From NCBI GenBank assembly GCA_049297395.1, contig JBAQUG010000120.1, positions 1-7,590 of the forward strand: a stretch of DNA of 7,590 bases, in the 5' to 3' direction. Positions within the stretch are counted from its first letter, which is position 1; each line of letters opens with the position of its first letter. The notes beneath the pieces were generated by a model, which made no database searches, was not told where the DNA came from, and worked only from the letters and a program-made list of their open reading frames with translations. The stretch comes from GWF2-50-93 sp049297395 (lineage in GTDB: Bacteria > Verrucomicrobiota > Lentisphaeria > Victivallales > GWF2-50-93). Both the position numbers and the translations under genes were made by a program. Of the stretch, positions 6,736 to 7,590 are shown piece after piece.

Positions 6736-7590
6736 CTATTTATATGAAACGTATTTAATGTCTGTAATTCCATTTATAGGATCATAATCGTAATATGCCC
6801 CAGTAACCTTTATTAACCCTTCAGGCTTAGGCGAGAATATTTCAGAATTTAGTCCTGCAATCTGTTCTTCAACGCTGGACTGCTGATCTTTTGAAACAGC
6901 TAAAACAATTTCAATAGCCTTAAGGCGGGTTCGGCCTTTGCTAAAGCCGAAAAGTTTAAGCCATCTCTCTCTAAGGCTATTTTCGCTCAGCATAAATAAA
7001 ACTTGCAGCGCATAGACATAGGCTTGTTTAACTATCAATTTAGATTTTCCAACATATTTTATTTCCCAGACCGAGAGATGAGCCCCGTTCTTGGAACGTC
7101 CCAATATATCTATGTGTCCGATGGTCGCTCCAATTTTACCGTTACTAGCTGAAAACGGTACTGGAAATTGCAACGGCAATCCGTGATTTCTTTTATTTGA
7201 GGGCAGGGTTATCGCTGTCCTGTGCTTAAATATGCTTGCCTTAGGTGAGCTTGTTAATCCCGTCAAGAAAAGATTTTCAACAATGTGTTCCTTGACATGG
7301 TTGGGCAAATTTTTATCGAGATGGTTTTTAAAATAATTCCTGAATGCTTTTCCTTTTTCACTGCGCCATTCGAAAACTCCTGTTATAGGGCATTTAAAAT
7401 AAGTGTCTGTTTTCGGATTGACATGTAAGTAAACAGAGGATTTTCCGCATTTAAGAGTTGCTACTTCCTGTCCATGATATCTAACTGAAAAATCAGTCCC
7501 CTTGTCTGTTGAAGTATAAAACTTGAGTGGGGCCCATTTATGAACTTTATTTTTCACCTCGTTAATTTTTCCGCTAGTACTTTCCAGGCC
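6736..7590 (-). CDS. RecB-like PD-(D/E)XK nuclease-domain protein, 5' end uncertain
   Basis: From a GTG at 7557 the product is 273 residues, but the frame is open to the window edge (11 more codons) and no clear ribosome binding site separates from the GTG, so the true start may lie outside. The core motif is at 147-168: GHIDILGR gives D150 and LSVWEIKYV gives E165 and K167. KQAYVYALQVL (177-187) follows on a helix with Q178 and Y182, like the Q-Y motif of RecB-family nucleases. E90 or E94 in an upstream helix may be the first acidic residue. The N-terminal 60 residues are strand-rich with C37 and C56. No helicase or methylase domain is attached. The gene is AT-rich (43 of 120 bases G/C at 7261-7380), unlike surE, which suggests accessory origin. 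DNA cleavage is inferred from the fold; the target is unknown. Confidence 0.72.
   Translation of the reverse strand, partial: GLESTSGKINEVKNKVHKWAPLKFYTSTDKGTDFSVRYHGQEVATLKCGKSSVYLHVNPKTDTYFKCPITGVFEWRSEKGKAFRNYFKNHLDKNLPNHVKEHIVENLFLTGLTSSPKASIFKHRTAITLPSNKRNHGLPLQFPVPFSASNGKIGATIGHIDILGRSKNGAHLSVWEIKYVGKSKLIVKQAYVYALQVLFMLSENSLRERWLKLFGFSKGRTRLKAIEIVLAVSKDQQSSVEEQIAGLNSEIFSPKPEGLIKVTGAYYDYDPINGITDIKYVSYK

Overview
The window is about 7.6 kb of prokaryotic DNA with the character of a defence or DNA-processing island around a housekeeping gene. Shine-Dalgarno motifs, a 4-base stop/start overlap and tight gene packing show it is prokaryotic. AGG/AGA arginine and ATA isoleucine codons are frequent and GC content looks moderate. 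That would suit several anaerobic bacterial groups (for example deltaproteobacterial or Nitrospirota-like) or an archaeon, and the sequence does not decide between them.

Left part, + strand (2-5060): a probable three-gene operon. First comes the C-terminal 809 residues of a large DUF1998 helicase resembling DruE of Druantia systems, with an embedded Vsr/DUF559-like nuclease domain; its ATPase part lies left of the window. It overlaps by ATGA a 717-residue protein in which a RelE-fold domain is fused to a complete SF1A UvrD/Rep helicase. Fourteen bases later comes a 154-residue HExxH metallopeptidase-like protein.

Middle, - strand (5086-5891): a small PD-(D/E)XK nuclease-like gene convergent with the operon, then a roughly 335-base gene-poor stretch holding a possible 39-codon ORF, a perfect 6+6 dyad and short coding-like scraps.

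Right part, - strand (5892-7590): surE, a housekeeping nucleotidase with its metal-site residues intact, and upstream of it a second, RecB-like PD-(D/E)XK protein that may run past the right edge. Between them an in-frame continuation of the nuclease frame lies beyond its TAG stop and ends inside surE.

How they may work together (inference): the two helicases are probably translationally coupled and may form one nucleic-acid-processing machine, with the nuclease domain as effector or processing activity and the peptidase as regulator or accessory. The two - strand nuclease-like genes are separate units. No methylase, transposase, integrase, CRISPR array or RNA gene was recognised.
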